Below, one piece after another: positions 15,965 through 24,889 of a stretch of 64,000 nt of DNA. The DNA is taken from NCBI RefSeq assembly GCF_008087085.1, contig NZ_VIYJ01000003.1:186001-250000 (forward strand), given 5' to 3'. The DNA is from Nocardioides rubriscoriae (lineage in GTDB: Bacteria; Actinomycetota; Actinomycetes; Propionibacteriales; Nocardioidaceae). A program made the translations under genes and the position numbers. The notes below the pieces were generated by a model. That model made no database searches, had not been told where the DNA came from, and saw only the letters and a list, made by a program, of their open reading frames with translations. Within the stretch, counting starts at the first letter, position 1, and every line of letters starts with the position of its first letter.

Positions 15965-18262
15965 ATGTCCGACCAGCTCCCCCCGCCCCAGCGCATCAGC
16001 GACCGCGTCGCCGGCTCCGACGGGCGCCCGGTGCCGTACCGGGTCCCCGGCCCCGACGCCCCCAACATCGTGGTGATCGTGCTCGACGACGTCGGCTTCG
16101 CCCAGCTGGGCTGCTTCGGCGCCGGGTTCGACACCCCGCGCATCGACGCCCTGGCGGCCGAGGGTCTGCGCTACCAGCGCTTCCACGTCACCTCGGTCTG
16201 CTCGTCGACGCGCGCGGCGCTGCTCACCGGCCGCAACCACCACGCCGTCGGCATGGGCGTCACCGAGGAGGCCGCGATGGGTTTCCCCGGCTACACCGGC
16301 CGGATCCCGCGCTCGGCCGCGAGCATGGCCCGCCTGCTGCGCGACGAGGGCTACAACACGATGGCCGTCGGCAAGTGGCACCTCACGCCACGCACGGAGT
16401 ACTCCTCGGCCGGGCCGTTCGAGCGCTGGCCGCTGGGGCTCGGCTTCGAGCGCTACTACGGCTTCCTCGGCGCCGAGACGAGCCAGTGGGCCCCCGAGCT
16501 GGTGCGCGACAACACCCACGTCGACCCGCCGAAGACCCCGGAGGAGGGCTACCACCTCACCGAGGACCTCGTCGACCAGGCGATCCGGATGATCCAGGAC
16601 CAGCAGCAGGCCGAGTCCCGCAAGCCGTTCTTCTGCTACCTCGCGACCGGCGCGGCCCACGCGCCGCACCACGTGCCACCGGAGTGGGTCGAGCCCTACC
16701 GCGGCCGCTTCGACCAGGGCTGGGAGGCCTATCGCGACGAGGTGTTCGCGCGCCAGGTCGCCGCCGGCGCGGTGCCCGCCGACACCGTGCTGACCCCGCG
16801 CCCCTCCTGGGTGCCGCCGTGGGACAGCCTCACCGCCGACCAGCGTCGGCTCTACGCCCGCTACATGGAGGTCTTCGCCGGGTTCATGACCCACACCGAC
16901 CACCACATCGGGCGGCTGCTCGACAGCCTCGAGGAGCGCGGCGTCGCCGACAACACCATCGTGATGGTGCTCTCCGACAACGGCGCGAGCGCCGAGGGCG
17001 GTCCGACGGGCACGATCAACGAGGCGGCCGGCTGGCTCGGGCTGCAGGAGGACGAGTCGGTCTCGCTGGCCGCCATCGACGACCTCGGTGGCCACGACGC
17101 GTTCAACCACTACCCCTTCGGCTGGGCCTGGGCCGGCAACACCCCGCTGCGCCTGTGGAAGCGCTACGCCTGGCTCGGCGGGGTCCGCACCCCGCTGGTC
17201 GTGCGCTGGCCGCGTCGCATCGCCGACCCGGGCGCCGTACGACGCCAGTTCACGCACGTGGTCGACCTGTTCCCGACGCTGCTGGAGGCCGCGGGCGTCG
17301 GCGTACCTGCCTCGGTCGACGGCGTCAGCCAGCAGCCCGTCGACGGGGCGTCGTTCCTCGCGAGCCTGACCGACCCCGACGCCGAGGAGCACCGCACGCT
17401 GCAGTACTTCGAGATGATGGGCTCGCGCGCGATCTACGCCGACGGCTACAAGGCGGTCACCGACCATGTCGCCAACCAGTTCGGCGAGCGCGAGCACCTC
17501 GAGGGCAGCTTCGACTTCGACACCGACCGCTGGTCGCTGTTCGACCTGGCCGCCGACTTCTCCGAGAGCACTGATCTCGCTGACGACCACCCCGGGGTGG
17601 TCCGGCGGCTCGAGGGCCTCTGGTGGGCCGAGGCCGGACGCAACCAGGTGCTGCCGCTCTTCGAGTTCCCCGACTCGCTGGCCCACCTGCACCCCGGCGA
17701 GTACCCGCCGCCGCGCAGCGCGGTCTACACGCCCGGCGGTGGCCCGATCCAGGAGCCGCAGCTGCCGACCACGGGCGGCGGGTTCGTGCTCTCCGCCGAC
17801 ATCGAGGTCCCCGAGGGTGGCGTCGAGGGCGTCGTCACCGCCGCCGGCGACCGGCACGGCGGCTGGGGTCTCTACGTGCTCGAGGGGCGTCCCGTCGCGG
17901 TCTTCGCCCTGCTCGACATCAAGACCCGCATCGCCGCCGACCACGTCCTGGCCCCGGGGTCGCACGTCCTCGAGCTGGCCTACGTCGCCGCCGGCGCCGA
18001 CGGGCCCGCCCACGCCGTGGTCCGCGTCGACGGGGAGGAGGTGGCCCGCGAGCCGGTGCTGGGGCTGATGTTCCTGCCCAACCTCTCGTCGGCCGCCGCG
18101 GGCATGCTCGTCGGCCGCGACCGCGGCTTCGCCCTCTCGCACGACTACACCCCGCCGTTCGCCTTCACCGGCACGCTGCACCGCGTGCGGTTGCGCAGCG
18201 GCGGCTCGGCCGACCACGACGACACGGTGGCCCGGCTCAACGCCGCGGTCGCGGGGGACTGA
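15965..18262 (+). CDS. Sulfatase (arylsulfatase, type I family)
   Basis: A 765-residue alkaline-phosphatase-superfamily sulfatase. The metal site is visible (NIVVIVLDDVGFAQLGCFG; VLSDNGASAEGG with Asp-Asn; VGKWHL), and the active-site loop is CSSTRAALLTGR at residue 79. The usual formylglycine motif is CxPxR or CxAxR; here the third position is Ser, which may affect maturation by the formylglycine-generating enzyme. A C-terminal beta domain follows the catalytic core. No signal peptide, so probably cytoplasmic. It leads an operon with a TetR regulator (3-bp gap) and a substrate-binding lipoprotein, and is divergent from an MFS transporter, suggesting use of an organosulfate. Confidence 0.9.
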   Translation: MSDQLPPPQRISDRVAGSDGRPVPYRVPGPDAPNIVVIVLDDVGFAQLGCFGAGFDTPRIDALAAEGLRYQRFHVTSVCSSTRAALLTGRNHHAVGMGVTEEAAMGFPGYTGRIPRSAASMARLLRDEGYNTMAVGKWHLTPRTEYSSAGPFERWPLGLGFERYYGFLGAETSQWAPELVRDNTHVDPPKTPEEGYHLTEDLVDQAIRMIQDQQQAESRKPFFCYLATGAAHAPHHVPPEWVEPYRGRFDQGWEAYRDEVFARQVAAGAVPADTVLTPRPSWVPPWDSLTADQRRLYARYMEVFAGFMTHTDHHIGRLLDSLEERGVADNTIVMVLSDNGASAEGGPTGTINEAAGWLGLQEDESVSLAAIDDLGGHDAFNHYPFGWAWAGNTPLRLWKRYAWLGGVRTPLVVRWPRRIADPGAVRRQFTHVVDLFPTLLEAAGVGVPASVDGVSQQPVDGASFLASLTDPDAEEHRTLQYFEMMGSRAIYADGYKAVTDHVANQFGEREHLEGSFDFDTDRWSLFDLAADFSESTDLADDHPGVVRRLEGLWWAEAGRNQVLPLFEFPDSLAHLHPGEYPPPRSAVYTPGGGPIQEPQLPTTGGGFVLSADIEVPEGGVEGVVTAAGDRHGGWGLYVLEGRPVAVFALLDIKTRIAADHVLAPGSHVLELAYVAAGADGPAHAVVRVDGEEVAREPVLGLMFLPNLSSAAAGMLVGRDRGFALSHDYTPPFAFTGTLHRVRLRSGGSADHDDTVARLNAAVAGD

Positions 18263-18265
18263 GAC

Positions 18266-18871
18266 GTGGCCGGGCTGCGCGAGCGGCAGAAGGTGTCGAC
18301 GCGCCGCTCGCTCGAGGACGCCGCGCTGCGGCTGTTCGCCGAGCGCGGCTACGACGCCACCACCATCGAGGCCATCGCCGAGCAGGCCGAGGTGTCGCCG
18401 CGCACGTTCTTCCGCTACTTCGCGGCCAAGGACGAGGTGCTCGACATGGGGTGGGACCGCCGGCAGGCCGAGCTGGTCAGCCGGCTCAGCGCCCTGCCGC
18501 GCGACCTTGACGACGCGGCGGCTGCGGCCTGGGTGCTGCGGACGATGGCCGAGGACTTCCTCGCCGAGCGCGAGCGCGTCGAGCTGCGGGCCGCCGCCCT
18601 GGCCTCGTCCCCGACGCTGCGCGGTCGGGCGGCCGACTCGCTGCTCGCCTGGCAGGCGACCCTCGCGGCGGTGCTCGCCGAGCGCGCCGGTCTCGACCAC
18701 CCGACGTTCGCCCACCGGGTGACCGCCGCCGCGGCCGTCGCCACCTGGGTGGCGGCGTTCGGCGAGTGGATCAGCGACCCCGGCAGCGACCTGGTGGCCC
18801 TGCTCGACGCCGGCTACGAGCACCTCCACGGCACGCCGCTCGTCGAGCCGGGCCGGTCGGGGAGCCGGTGA
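18266..18871 (+). CDS. TetR-family transcriptional regulator
   Basis: A 201-residue TetR repressor with helix-turn-helix TIEAIAEQAEVSPRTFFRYF at about 34-53 and the family trait KVSTRRSLEDAALRLFAERG before it; the C-terminal domain (WVAAFGEWISDPGSDL) is typical of the MftR/SACE-like group. GTG start, three bases after the sulfatase stop, and overlapping the next gene, so it is the middle gene of the operon and a natural regulator of it; the symmetric AACGGGTT site at 15920 is a candidate target. Confidence 0.88.
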   Translation: MAGLRERQKVSTRRSLEDAALRLFAERGYDATTIEAIAEQAEVSPRTFFRYFAAKDEVLDMGWDRRQAELVSRLSALPRDLDDAAAAAWVLRTMAEDFLAERERVELRAAALASSPTLRGRAADSLLAWQATLAAVLAERAGLDHPTFAHRVTAAAAVATWVAAFGEWISDPGSDLVALLDAGYEHLHGTPLVEPGRSGSR

Positions 18872-20406
18872 TGGGGCCGGTGGGTGGGCCTGTGGGTGGG
18901 CCGGTGGTGGGGCCCGCGGGTGTGCGCCGCCGCCGGGTCGCCCGGGTGGCGCTGCTCGTCGCCGTGCTCCTCGGCCCGGTCGCCGGGTGCGGCTCGAGCC
19001 TCGACCCGCAGGACGTCGCGGGCCTCGACGGCGGCGGGGTGCAGACCGCCGGCGACGGGGGAGCCGGCGACGCCACGGACGACGGGCTCGGTGCGGCTCC
19101 GGCGGCGCCCGGCGACGGCGCCGACGGTGGTCCGGCTCCGGTGGCCCCCGACGGCTCGGACGGCCCGGGTGCGGCACCGGCGGCACCGGGCTCGGCGCCG
19201 GACGACGGGGCCGGTGGTGGCGGCGACGCCTCGGCGCCGCCCGCCGTCGACCCGGACCGGGCCGGCGACTGCACCGGCTTCCGCAACGGTCCGGGCATCA
19301 CCGACGACACGATCACCATCGGCAACTCCTCCGACATCTCCGGGCCGGTCCCGGGGTTGTTCGAGGCCAGCCGGGACGCCACGGCCGCCTTCGTCGCCTA
19401 CTTCAACGCCGCCAACCCCGAGGGCATCTGCGGCCGGCGCCTCGTGCTGCGCACCTACGACTCCCGCACCGACGCCGCGGCCGACCAGCAGGCCTACGCC
19501 GCGGCGTGCGGCGAGGTGTTCGCCATGGTCGGCTCGATGTCGGCGTTCAACTCGGGGGGCGCCAAGACGGCGGAGGAGTGCGGGCTGCCCGACATCCGCT
19601 CGGCCAACGTCACGCCCGAGCGCAACGACTGCGCGACCTGCTTCGGGGCGCAGTCGACGCGCACCGGCGAGGTCGCCAACGCCACGGCCGACTTCATCCT
19701 CGAGCAGTACGGCGACACCGCGAAGCGCTCGGCCTTCCTCTACGTCAACGCAGGAGCAGCGGCCGCCAACGCGCCGCGCCAGGCGAAGGCGTTCGAGAAG
19801 CGGGGCCTGGACTTCGAGGTGGTGCGGGGCATCGAGACCTCGGAGTTCAACTACACGCCCTACGTGCAGGAGCTCAAGGACGAGGACATCAAGACGGTCT
19901 TCTTCACCGGGGCCACCTCGATGTCGGTGCGGCTGCGCCAGACCATGCAGCAGCAGGGGTACGAGCCGGTCGTCTACATGCGCGAGCCGACCGACTACAA
20001 CCGCACCTACGTCGAGACCGGGGGCAGTGCCGTCGACGGCACCGTGATCTACACCAACTTCACCCCCTTCGAGGAGGCGGGGCGCAACCCCGAGCTGTCG
20101 CTCTACCTGAGCTACCTGGAGCAGGTCCGGCCCGGCGCCGAGCCCGGGTTCTTCGGGGTGTTCTCCTGGTCGGCCGCGCGCCTGTTCGTGGAGAAGGCGA
20201 CCGCGCTCGGCGGGAGGCTGACCCGGGCCTCGCTGGTGTCGGCGCTGCGGGCGACGACGTCGTGGACCGCCAACGGGCTGCACTCGCCGCAGCGACCCGG
20301 CCCGCACCGCACGGGGGAGTGCTTCCGCTTCCTGCGCCTGGACGGCCGCACCTGGCGGCCGTTCGGGGGCACCGCCTACCGGTGCGACGGCACCTCGTTC
20401 GGCTGA
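18868..20406 (+). CDS. ABC-type branched-chain substrate-binding lipoprotein
   Basis: An extracytoplasmic binding protein of the Leu/Ile/Val-type (periplasmic-binding class I) family, 512 residues from the GTG at 18868 (GTGA overlap with tetR; ATG at 18871 also possible). A lipobox VAGC anchors it. The first residues repeat GPVGGPV and are not signal-peptide-like, so translation may begin at the later GTG just before the RRRR stretch. A roughly 80-residue Gly/Ala/Pro/Asp linker precedes the ligand domain (ITDDTITIGNSSDISGPVPG, NSGGAKTAEECGLPDI, NYTPYVQELK). No permease or ATPase is adjacent, so it must work with a transporter elsewhere or act as a sensor. Confidence 0.82.
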   Translation: MMGPVGGPVGGPVVGPAGVRRRRVARVALLVAVLLGPVAGCGSSLDPQDVAGLDGGGVQTAGDGGAGDATDDGLGAAPAAPGDGADGGPAPVAPDGSDGPGAAPAAPGSAPDDGAGGGGDASAPPAVDPDRAGDCTGFRNGPGITDDTITIGNSSDISGPVPGLFEASRDATAAFVAYFNAANPEGICGRRLVLRTYDSRTDAAADQQAYAAACGEVFAMVGSMSAFNSGGAKTAEECGLPDIRSANVTPERNDCATCFGAQSTRTGEVANATADFILEQYGDTAKRSAFLYVNAGAAAANAPRQAKAFEKRGLDFEVVRGIETSEFNYTPYVQELKDEDIKTVFFTGATSMSVRLRQTMQQQGYEPVVYMREPTDYNRTYVETGGSAVDGTVIYTNFTPFEEAGRNPELSLYLSYLEQVRPGAEPGFFGVFSWSAARLFVEKATALGGRLTRASLVSALRATTSWTANGLHSPQRPGPHRTGECFRFLRLDGRTWRPFGGTAYRCDGTSFG

Positions 20407-20421
20407 TCCGTGGCGCAGAAG

Positions 20422-20435
20422 TAGAACGTGTTCTA
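20422..20435. promoter_or_regulatory. KstR-like site before the reductase-SDR pair
   Basis: TAGAACGTGTTCTA is a symmetric match to TnnAACnnGTTnnA with arms TAGAAC/GTTCTA. It overlaps TAGTGT (20434-20439), a -10 box seven bases before the ATG at 20447, so a bound repressor would block RNA polymerase. Confidence 0.6.
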
Positions 20436-20446
20436 GTGTGAGCGCC

Positions 20447-21565
20447 ATGTCACAGGTCGTCCCCGAGAAGCCCCTCCGCGTCGTCGTCTGGTCCACCGGC
20501 ACGATCGGCCGCCACGCCATCGCCGGCGTCGACGCCCACCCCGACCTCGAGCTCGTCGGGGTGTGGGTCAGCAACCCCGACAAGCATGGCTTGGACGCGG
20601 GCGTGCTGGCCGACCTCGGCCGCGAGCTCGGCATCCTGGCCACGACCGACCGCGACGAGCTGATCGCGCTGGCCCCCGACGCGATCGTGCACACCGCGAT
20701 GGCCGACGACCGGGTCTTCGAGTGCATCGAGGACCTGATCTCGTTCGTCGAGGCCGGCATCAACGTCACTTCGAGCGGGCCGGTGCTGCTGCAGTGGCCC
20801 GAGGAGATCCTGCCGCCGGAGTTCATCGCGCGCATCGAGGACGCCTGCGCCGCCGGCAACGCCTCGATGCACATCAACGGCATCGACCCCGGCTTCGCCA
20901 ACGACATCCTGCCGCTGGTGATGACGAGCCTGAGCCAGCGCATCGACGAGGTGCGGGTGATGGAGATCTGCGACTACTCGACCTACTACCAGCCCGTGGT
21001 GATGGGCGACCTGTTCGGCTTCGGCAAGCCGATGGACGAGCTGGGCATGCTGTGGCACCCCGGCATCCTCACCATGGCCTGGGGCAGCGTCGTGCGCCAG
21101 ATCGCGGCCGGGCTCGACATCGTCCTCGACGAGCCGCTGACCGAGGAGGTCGACCGCCGTGCCGCCGAGCGCGACACGCCCTCGGTGTCCGGAGACGTCG
21201 CAGCCGGCACGATGGGTGCGGTCCGCTTCCAGCTGATCGGCAAGGTCGACGGCGTCCCGCGCGTCGTGCTCGAGCACATCACCCGCACCGACGCCTCGTC
21301 CCAGCCCGAGTGGGAGACCCCGCCGGCCGGCACCGACGGCTGCTACCGGGTCAAGATCACCGGCGAGCCGATGATGCAGGTCGACTTCACCCACCACGGC
21401 GAGCACGGCGACCACAACGTCAGCGGCATGATCACCACCGCCCAGCGCATCGTCAACGCCCTGCCGGCCGTCGTCGCGGCGAAGCCGGGCATCGTGCGGG
21501 CCATCGACCTGCCGCTGGTCACCGGCCGCGGGCTCGTCGCGGGCAGCAAGGGGCAGCAGAAGTGA
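20447..21565 (+). CDS. Dihydrodipicolinate reductase-like NAD(P)-binding protein
   Basis: A 372-residue Rossmann-fold oxidoreductase of the group annotated as dihydrodipicolinate reductase N-terminal or NAD(P)H-dependent amine dehydrogenase-like. The nucleotide loop is [16 protein letters not shown], followed by [13 protein letters not shown]; the C-terminal half has the dimer domain. It is not DapB by length or C-terminal motif. Members cluster with steroid or terpenoid catabolic genes in actinobacteria, which fits the KstR-like site upstream. The next gene, an SDR, overlaps its stop codon (GTGA), so the two form an operon. Reaction unknown. Confidence 0.8.
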   Translation: MSQVVPEKPLRVVVWSTGTIGRHAIAGVDAHPDLELVGVWVSNPDKHGLDAGVLADLGRELGILATTDRDELIALAPDAIVHTAMADDRVFECIEDLISFVEAGINVTSSGPVLLQWPEEILPPEFIARIEDACAAGNASMHINGIDPGFANDILPLVMTSLSQRIDEVRVMEICDYSTYYQPVVMGDLFGFGKPMDELGMLWHPGILTMAWGSVVRQIAAGLDIVLDEPLTEEVDRRAAERDTPSVSGDVAAGTMGAVRFQLIGKVDGVPRVVLEHITRTDASSQPEWETPPAGTDGCYRVKITGEPMMQVDFTHHGEHGDHNVSGMITTAQRIVNALPAVVAAKPGIVRAIDLPLVTGRGLVAGSKGQQK

Positions 21566-22368
21566 GCATCCTCGACCGCTTCGCCCTCACCGACCACGTC
21601 GCGATCGTCACCGGCGCGGGCCGTGGCCTGGGGGCGGCCACCGCCGTCGCCCTGGCCGAGGCCGGCGCCGACGTCCTCATCTCGGCGCGCACCGCCGAGC
21701 AGCTCGACGTCGTCGCCGAGCAGGTCCGCGCCACCGGCCGCCGGTGCGTGGTCGTGGCCGCCGACCTCAGCGACCTCGATGCGGTCGCCGGGCTCGCGCA
21801 GACGGCGTACGACGAGCTCGGCCGGCTCGACACGGTCGTCAACAACGTCGGTGGCACCTTCCCGCGGGAGTTCCTCAAGACCAGCCCCCGCTTCCTGGAG
21901 GAGTCGTTCTCGTTCAACGTGAGCACTGCTCACGCACTGACCCGGGCCGCGGTGCCGCTGATGCTGGCCGACGACGACGGCGCGCAGAAGTCGGTGGTCA
22001 CCATCAGCTCGATGATGGGCCGCACCGCCGACCGCGGCTTCGTCGCCTACGGAACGGCCAAGGCCGCGCTGGCCCACTGGACCCGGATGGCCGCGCAGGA
22101 CCTGTCGCCGCGGATCCGTGTCAACGGCATCTACGTCGGCTCGATCATGACCAGCGCCCTGGAGTTCGTCGCCGGCGATCCTGCGATGATGGGGCAGCTC
22201 GAGGGCAAGACCCCGCTCGGCCGCGTCGGCGAGCCCGAGGACATCGCCTCGGGCGTGCTCTACCTCGCGTCGAAGGCCGGTGGTTACGTCACCGGCAAGA
22301 TGATCGAGATCGACGGCGGCATCCAGCAACCGACCCTCGACCTGGGGTTCCCGGACCTCGCGCCCTAG
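21562..22368 (+). CDS. SDR-family oxidoreductase
   Basis: A classical short-chain dehydrogenase of 268 residues. The NAD(P) loop is [13 protein letters not shown], the structural motif NNVGG, and the catalytic Ser-Tyr-Lys appear as TISSMMG and [10 protein letters not shown]; the C-terminal signature is [15 protein letters not shown] and [11 protein letters not shown]. Such enzymes oxidise or reduce hydroxyl/keto groups of steroids, fatty acyl chains and many others. GTG start overlapping the preceding reductase gene, in the same putative KstR-like operon. Its TAG stop is also the first half of the -10 box of the next gene. Confidence 0.88.
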   Translation: MSILDRFALTDHVAIVTGAGRGLGAATAVALAEAGADVLISARTAEQLDVVAEQVRATGRRCVVVAADLSDLDAVAGLAQTAYDELGRLDTVVNNVGGTFPREFLKTSPRFLEESFSFNVSTAHALTRAAVPLMLADDDGAQKSVVTISSMMGRTADRGFVAYGTAKAALAHWTRMAAQDLSPRIRVNGIYVGSIMTSALEFVAGDPAMMGQLEGKTPLGRVGEPEDIASGVLYLASKAGGYVTGKMIEIDGGIQQPTLDLGFPDLAP

Positions 22369-22371
22369 GGT
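22366..22371 (+). promoter_or_regulatory. -10 box, leaderless promoter of the MBL-fold gene
   Basis: TAGGGT followed by six bases and the GTG start at 22378. The TAG is the stop codon of the upstream SDR gene, so the MBL gene probably has its own promoter as well as read-through. Confidence 0.5.
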
Positions 22372-22377
22372 CCCAGG

Positions 22378-23469
22378 GTGGCTCCCCCCAGCAGAGACCC
22401 CGGCATCTCGACCGCGCACGCCGTCTCGCCCGACTCCGGCGAGCACTGGACCGCCGAGGGTGCGTGGGAGGTGGCGCCCGGCGTCCACCGGATCCCGTTG
22501 CCGCTGCCGATGGACGGCCTGCGGGCGATCAACGTCTACACGATCCAGACCGACGACGGACTGACGCTCATCGACGGCGGCTGGCACATCCCGGTGGCCC
22601 GCGAGCTGCTCGACGCGAGCCTGCGCTCGATCGGCTCGGGGTTCGGCGACATCAAGCGGTTCCTGGTCACCCACGTGCACCGCGACCACTTCACGATGGC
22701 CACGGTCCTGGGGCGCGAGCTCGGCATCGACGTCGCCCTCGGGCTCGGCGACCAGCCCGCGCTCGAGCTGCTCAACAACAGCCACGAGCTGACCGAGAAC
22801 CCCTTCCACGCGGTGCTCCGCTCGGCCGGGGCCGGCGTGATCGCCGAGGAGTGGGAGCGCCTGCAGGACGTCGACGAGGACCTGCGCCCGCTGTGGCAGT
22901 ACCCCACCACCTGGCTCGACGGCGACCACGAGATCCCGGTCGGCGCCCGCACCCTCGACGCCGTCCACACGCCCGGTCACACGCCCGGGCACTTCGTCTT
23001 CGCCGACCGTGCCGACGGCCTGCTCTTCGCCGGCGACCACGTGCTGCCGACGATCACCCCGTCTATCGGCTTCACGGTGCCGCCGGTCCCGCAGCCGCTG
23101 GGCGACTTCATGGCCTCGCTGACCAAGGTGCGGGCGCTGCCCGACCTGCGCGTGCTGCCGGCGCACGGCCCGGTCACGCCCTCGACGCACGAGCGCGTCG
23201 ACGAGCTGCTGGCCCACCACGAGACCCGGCTCGCCGACAGCCTGGCGCTGGTCGCCGACGGCGGCTCGACGGCGTACGACGTGGCGCGGGGGCTGGGCTG
23301 GACCCGCCACCTGCACGCCTTCGACGGCCTGGACTGGTTCAGCCGGGGGATGGCCGCGATGGAGACCAAGGCCCACCTCGACCTCCTGGTCGCGCGCGGC
23401 GACCTGGTCAGCGACGACAGCGCGGTCGCGACCGACGGGGTCGTCTACCGGGTGGTCACGGCCTGCTGA
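22378..23469 (+). CDS. MBL-fold metallo-hydrolase
   Basis: A 363-residue metallo-beta-lactamase-fold hydrolase. The zinc signature is THVHRDH, with further ligands in HTPGHTPGH, FAGDHVLP and PAHGPVTP. The C-terminal 70 residues form a winged-helix-like domain seen in the LACTB2/glyoxalase II-like subgroup. It could cleave thioesters, lactones or cyclic esters. It follows the SDR gene by nine bases and converges on an acetyltransferase gene with a 14-bp overlap. Substrate not predictable. Confidence 0.87.
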   Translation: MAPPSRDPGISTAHAVSPDSGEHWTAEGAWEVAPGVHRIPLPLPMDGLRAINVYTIQTDDGLTLIDGGWHIPVARELLDASLRSIGSGFGDIKRFLVTHVHRDHFTMATVLGRELGIDVALGLGDQPALELLNNSHELTENPFHAVLRSAGAGVIAEEWERLQDVDEDLRPLWQYPTTWLDGDHEIPVGARTLDAVHTPGHTPGHFVFADRADGLLFAGDHVLPTITPSIGFTVPPVPQPLGDFMASLTKVRALPDLRVLPAHGPVTPSTHERVDELLAHHETRLADSLALVADGGSTAYDVARGLGWTRHLHAFDGLDWFSRGMAAMETKAHLDLLVARGDLVSDDSAVATDGVVYRVVTAC

Positions 23470-23884
23470 CCCGGCGCATCGGCAGGTGGGGGATGCCGTC
23501 CTCGAGGAACTCGGGGCCGGTGACCGCGAACCCGAACGTGGCGTACCAGGCGGCCAGCGGGGCTTGGGCGTCGAGCACGACGTCGCGCCCGCGGCAGTGG
23601 GCGAGGGCCTCGGTCATGACGGTGTCAGCCAGGCCCCGGCCACGGGCGGGGCGCGCGAGCAGCACCCGGCCGATCCGCCACACGTCACCGTCGTCGAGCA
23701 CCCGCGCGTAGCCGACCACGTCGCCGTCGTCGTCGAGCAGCACGTGCCGGGTGCCCGGCTCGAGGTCGCGACCGTCGAGGTCGGGGTAGGGACACTCCTG
23801 CTCCACGACGAAGACGTCCTGGCGCAGCCGGGCCACGGCGTAGACCTGCAGCGGGGTCAGGTCGGTGAAGGCGAGCGTGGTCAT
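23456..23884 (-). CDS. GNAT-family acetyltransferase (ElaA-like)
   Basis: A 142-residue acyltransferase of the ElaA type. The N-terminal pattern LTPLQVYAVARLRQDVFVVEQECPYPDLDG is characteristic; the acetyl-CoA loop is RIGRVLLARPARGRGLADTVM, and the end LAAWYATFGFAVTGPEFLEDGIPHLPM is also typical of ElaA. Acceptor substrate unknown. It is the second gene of a pair with an alpha/beta hydrolase (4-bp ATGA overlap) and converges with the MBL gene. Confidence 0.9.
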   Translation of the reverse strand: MTTLAFTDLTPLQVYAVARLRQDVFVVEQECPYPDLDGRDLEPGTRHVLLDDDGDVVGYARVLDDGDVWRIGRVLLARPARGRGLADTVMTEALAHCRGRDVVLDAQAPLAAWYATFGFAVTGPEFLEDGIPHLPMRRVSRP

Positions 23885-24786
23885 CGCAGGAACTCCACCG
23901 TGTGGCGCCACGCCCGGCGGGCCTCGGGCAGCCCGGGCAGCAGCGGGAAGACGTGGATCAGGTCGGGGGCCTCGAGGTAGGTCACCGGCCACCCGGCGGC
24001 CGCCGCGCGGTCGACGAGGAGTCGGCACCCGGCGACCAGCACGTCGCGCGTGCCGCACACGACGAGTGCGGGCGGCAGGCCCTGCAGGTCGCCGAGCGCG
24101 GGGGAGACCTCGGGGCGGCCGAGGTCGGCGGGGTCGCCGGCCCACCACCCGGCGTACGACGTGAGCTTGCCGAGGGACAGCCACGGGTCGATCGCGTCGA
24201 GGGCGTGGCGGTCGGGGGTGCTGGTCGTGAGGTCGACCCACGGCGCGATCAGCACCAGGTGGCTCGGCAGCGTGGCGCCGCGGTCGCGCAGCGACTGCAC
24301 CAGCGCGAGGGCCAGTCCGCCGCCGGCGGAGTCGCCCACCACGACGACCCGGTCCCGGCGGGCCGTGTGCTCGGCCAGGTCGTCGACCAGCGCGTCGTGG
24401 CTGTCGCGCCAGGTGTGCTCGGGCGCGAGCGGGTAGAACGGCAGCACGACCTCGGCGTCGAGGTGGCGCGCCAGCCGCGTCGCGTAGCGCACGTGCACGG
24501 GGTCGGCCGGCGCGACGAACCCGCCGCCGTGCAGGTAGTACACGGTCGTGCGCGGCGTGCGGCCGCGCGGTCGGATCGTGTGCACCGGGAACGGGATCCT
24601 GCGGGTGCCGACCTCGAAGCGCCGCGCGAACCCCGGCACCAACCTCGTGGGCAGGGTGCGGAAGAAGAACTCGGGCTGGGCGTGCCACCGCTCGATCCGC
24701 ACCCGCTCGGACGCGACGTCGACGTCCCCGGCGCCACGGGCCTTCGGCACGGCGTACGCGTAGAGGGAGTGGAGCAGGCTCGGCAC
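23881..24786 (-). CDS. Alpha/beta hydrolase (HSL-type esterase)
   Basis: A 301-residue alpha/beta hydrolase of the hormone-sensitive-lipase group. The oxyanion motif HGGGFV follows YYL near residue 85, the nucleophile elbow is GDSAGGGLA, and the acid and His are in CGTRDVLV and DLIHVFPLL. These enzymes hydrolyse short- to medium-chain esters. No signal peptide. It is upstream of, and overlaps, the ElaA-like gene on the same strand. Confidence 0.9.
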   Translation of the reverse strand: MPSLLHSLYAYAVPKARGAGDVDVASERVRIERWHAQPEFFFRTLPTRLVPGFARRFEVGTRRIPFPVHTIRPRGRTPRTTVYYLHGGGFVAPADPVHVRYATRLARHLDAEVVLPFYPLAPEHTWRDSHDALVDDLAEHTARRDRVVVVGDSAGGGLALALVQSLRDRGATLPSHLVLIAPWVDLTTSTPDRHALDAIDPWLSLGKLTSYAGWWAGDPADLGRPEVSPALGDLQGLPPALVVCGTRDVLVAGCRLLVDRAAAAGWPVTYLEAPDLIHVFPLLPGLPEARRAWRHTVEFLR

Positions 24787-24850
24787 CCCACCAGCCTGTC
24801 ACGCCGCCCGAGCCCACGGGGGTGACGGCCGTCGTACGACGCCACCACAC

Positions 24851-24889
24851 GTCGGTCGAGGAGCTCCCGCTAGGGAGCGACACGAGACC
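24851..24889. repeat. 39-bp interspersed repeat, copy 1
   Basis: The 39-bp element, inner hairpin GCTCCC-GCTA-GGGAGC, ends in GGTCTCGTG on the - strand. It is 38/39 identical to 40144-40182 and supplies the stop codon and last residues of the GIY-YIG gene. Confidence 0.85.

Noticed and set aside
15890..19186. Long open frame on the - strand upstream of the MFS gene, suggesting a 1521-residue protein
   Set aside because: Only the last 422 residues (from 15889) are a real transporter; the rest is antisense to the sulfatase operon and has no recognisable fold.
20447..21565. Calling the reductase-like gene dapB
   Set aside because: Length and sequence do not match DapB and the context is not lysine biosynthesis.
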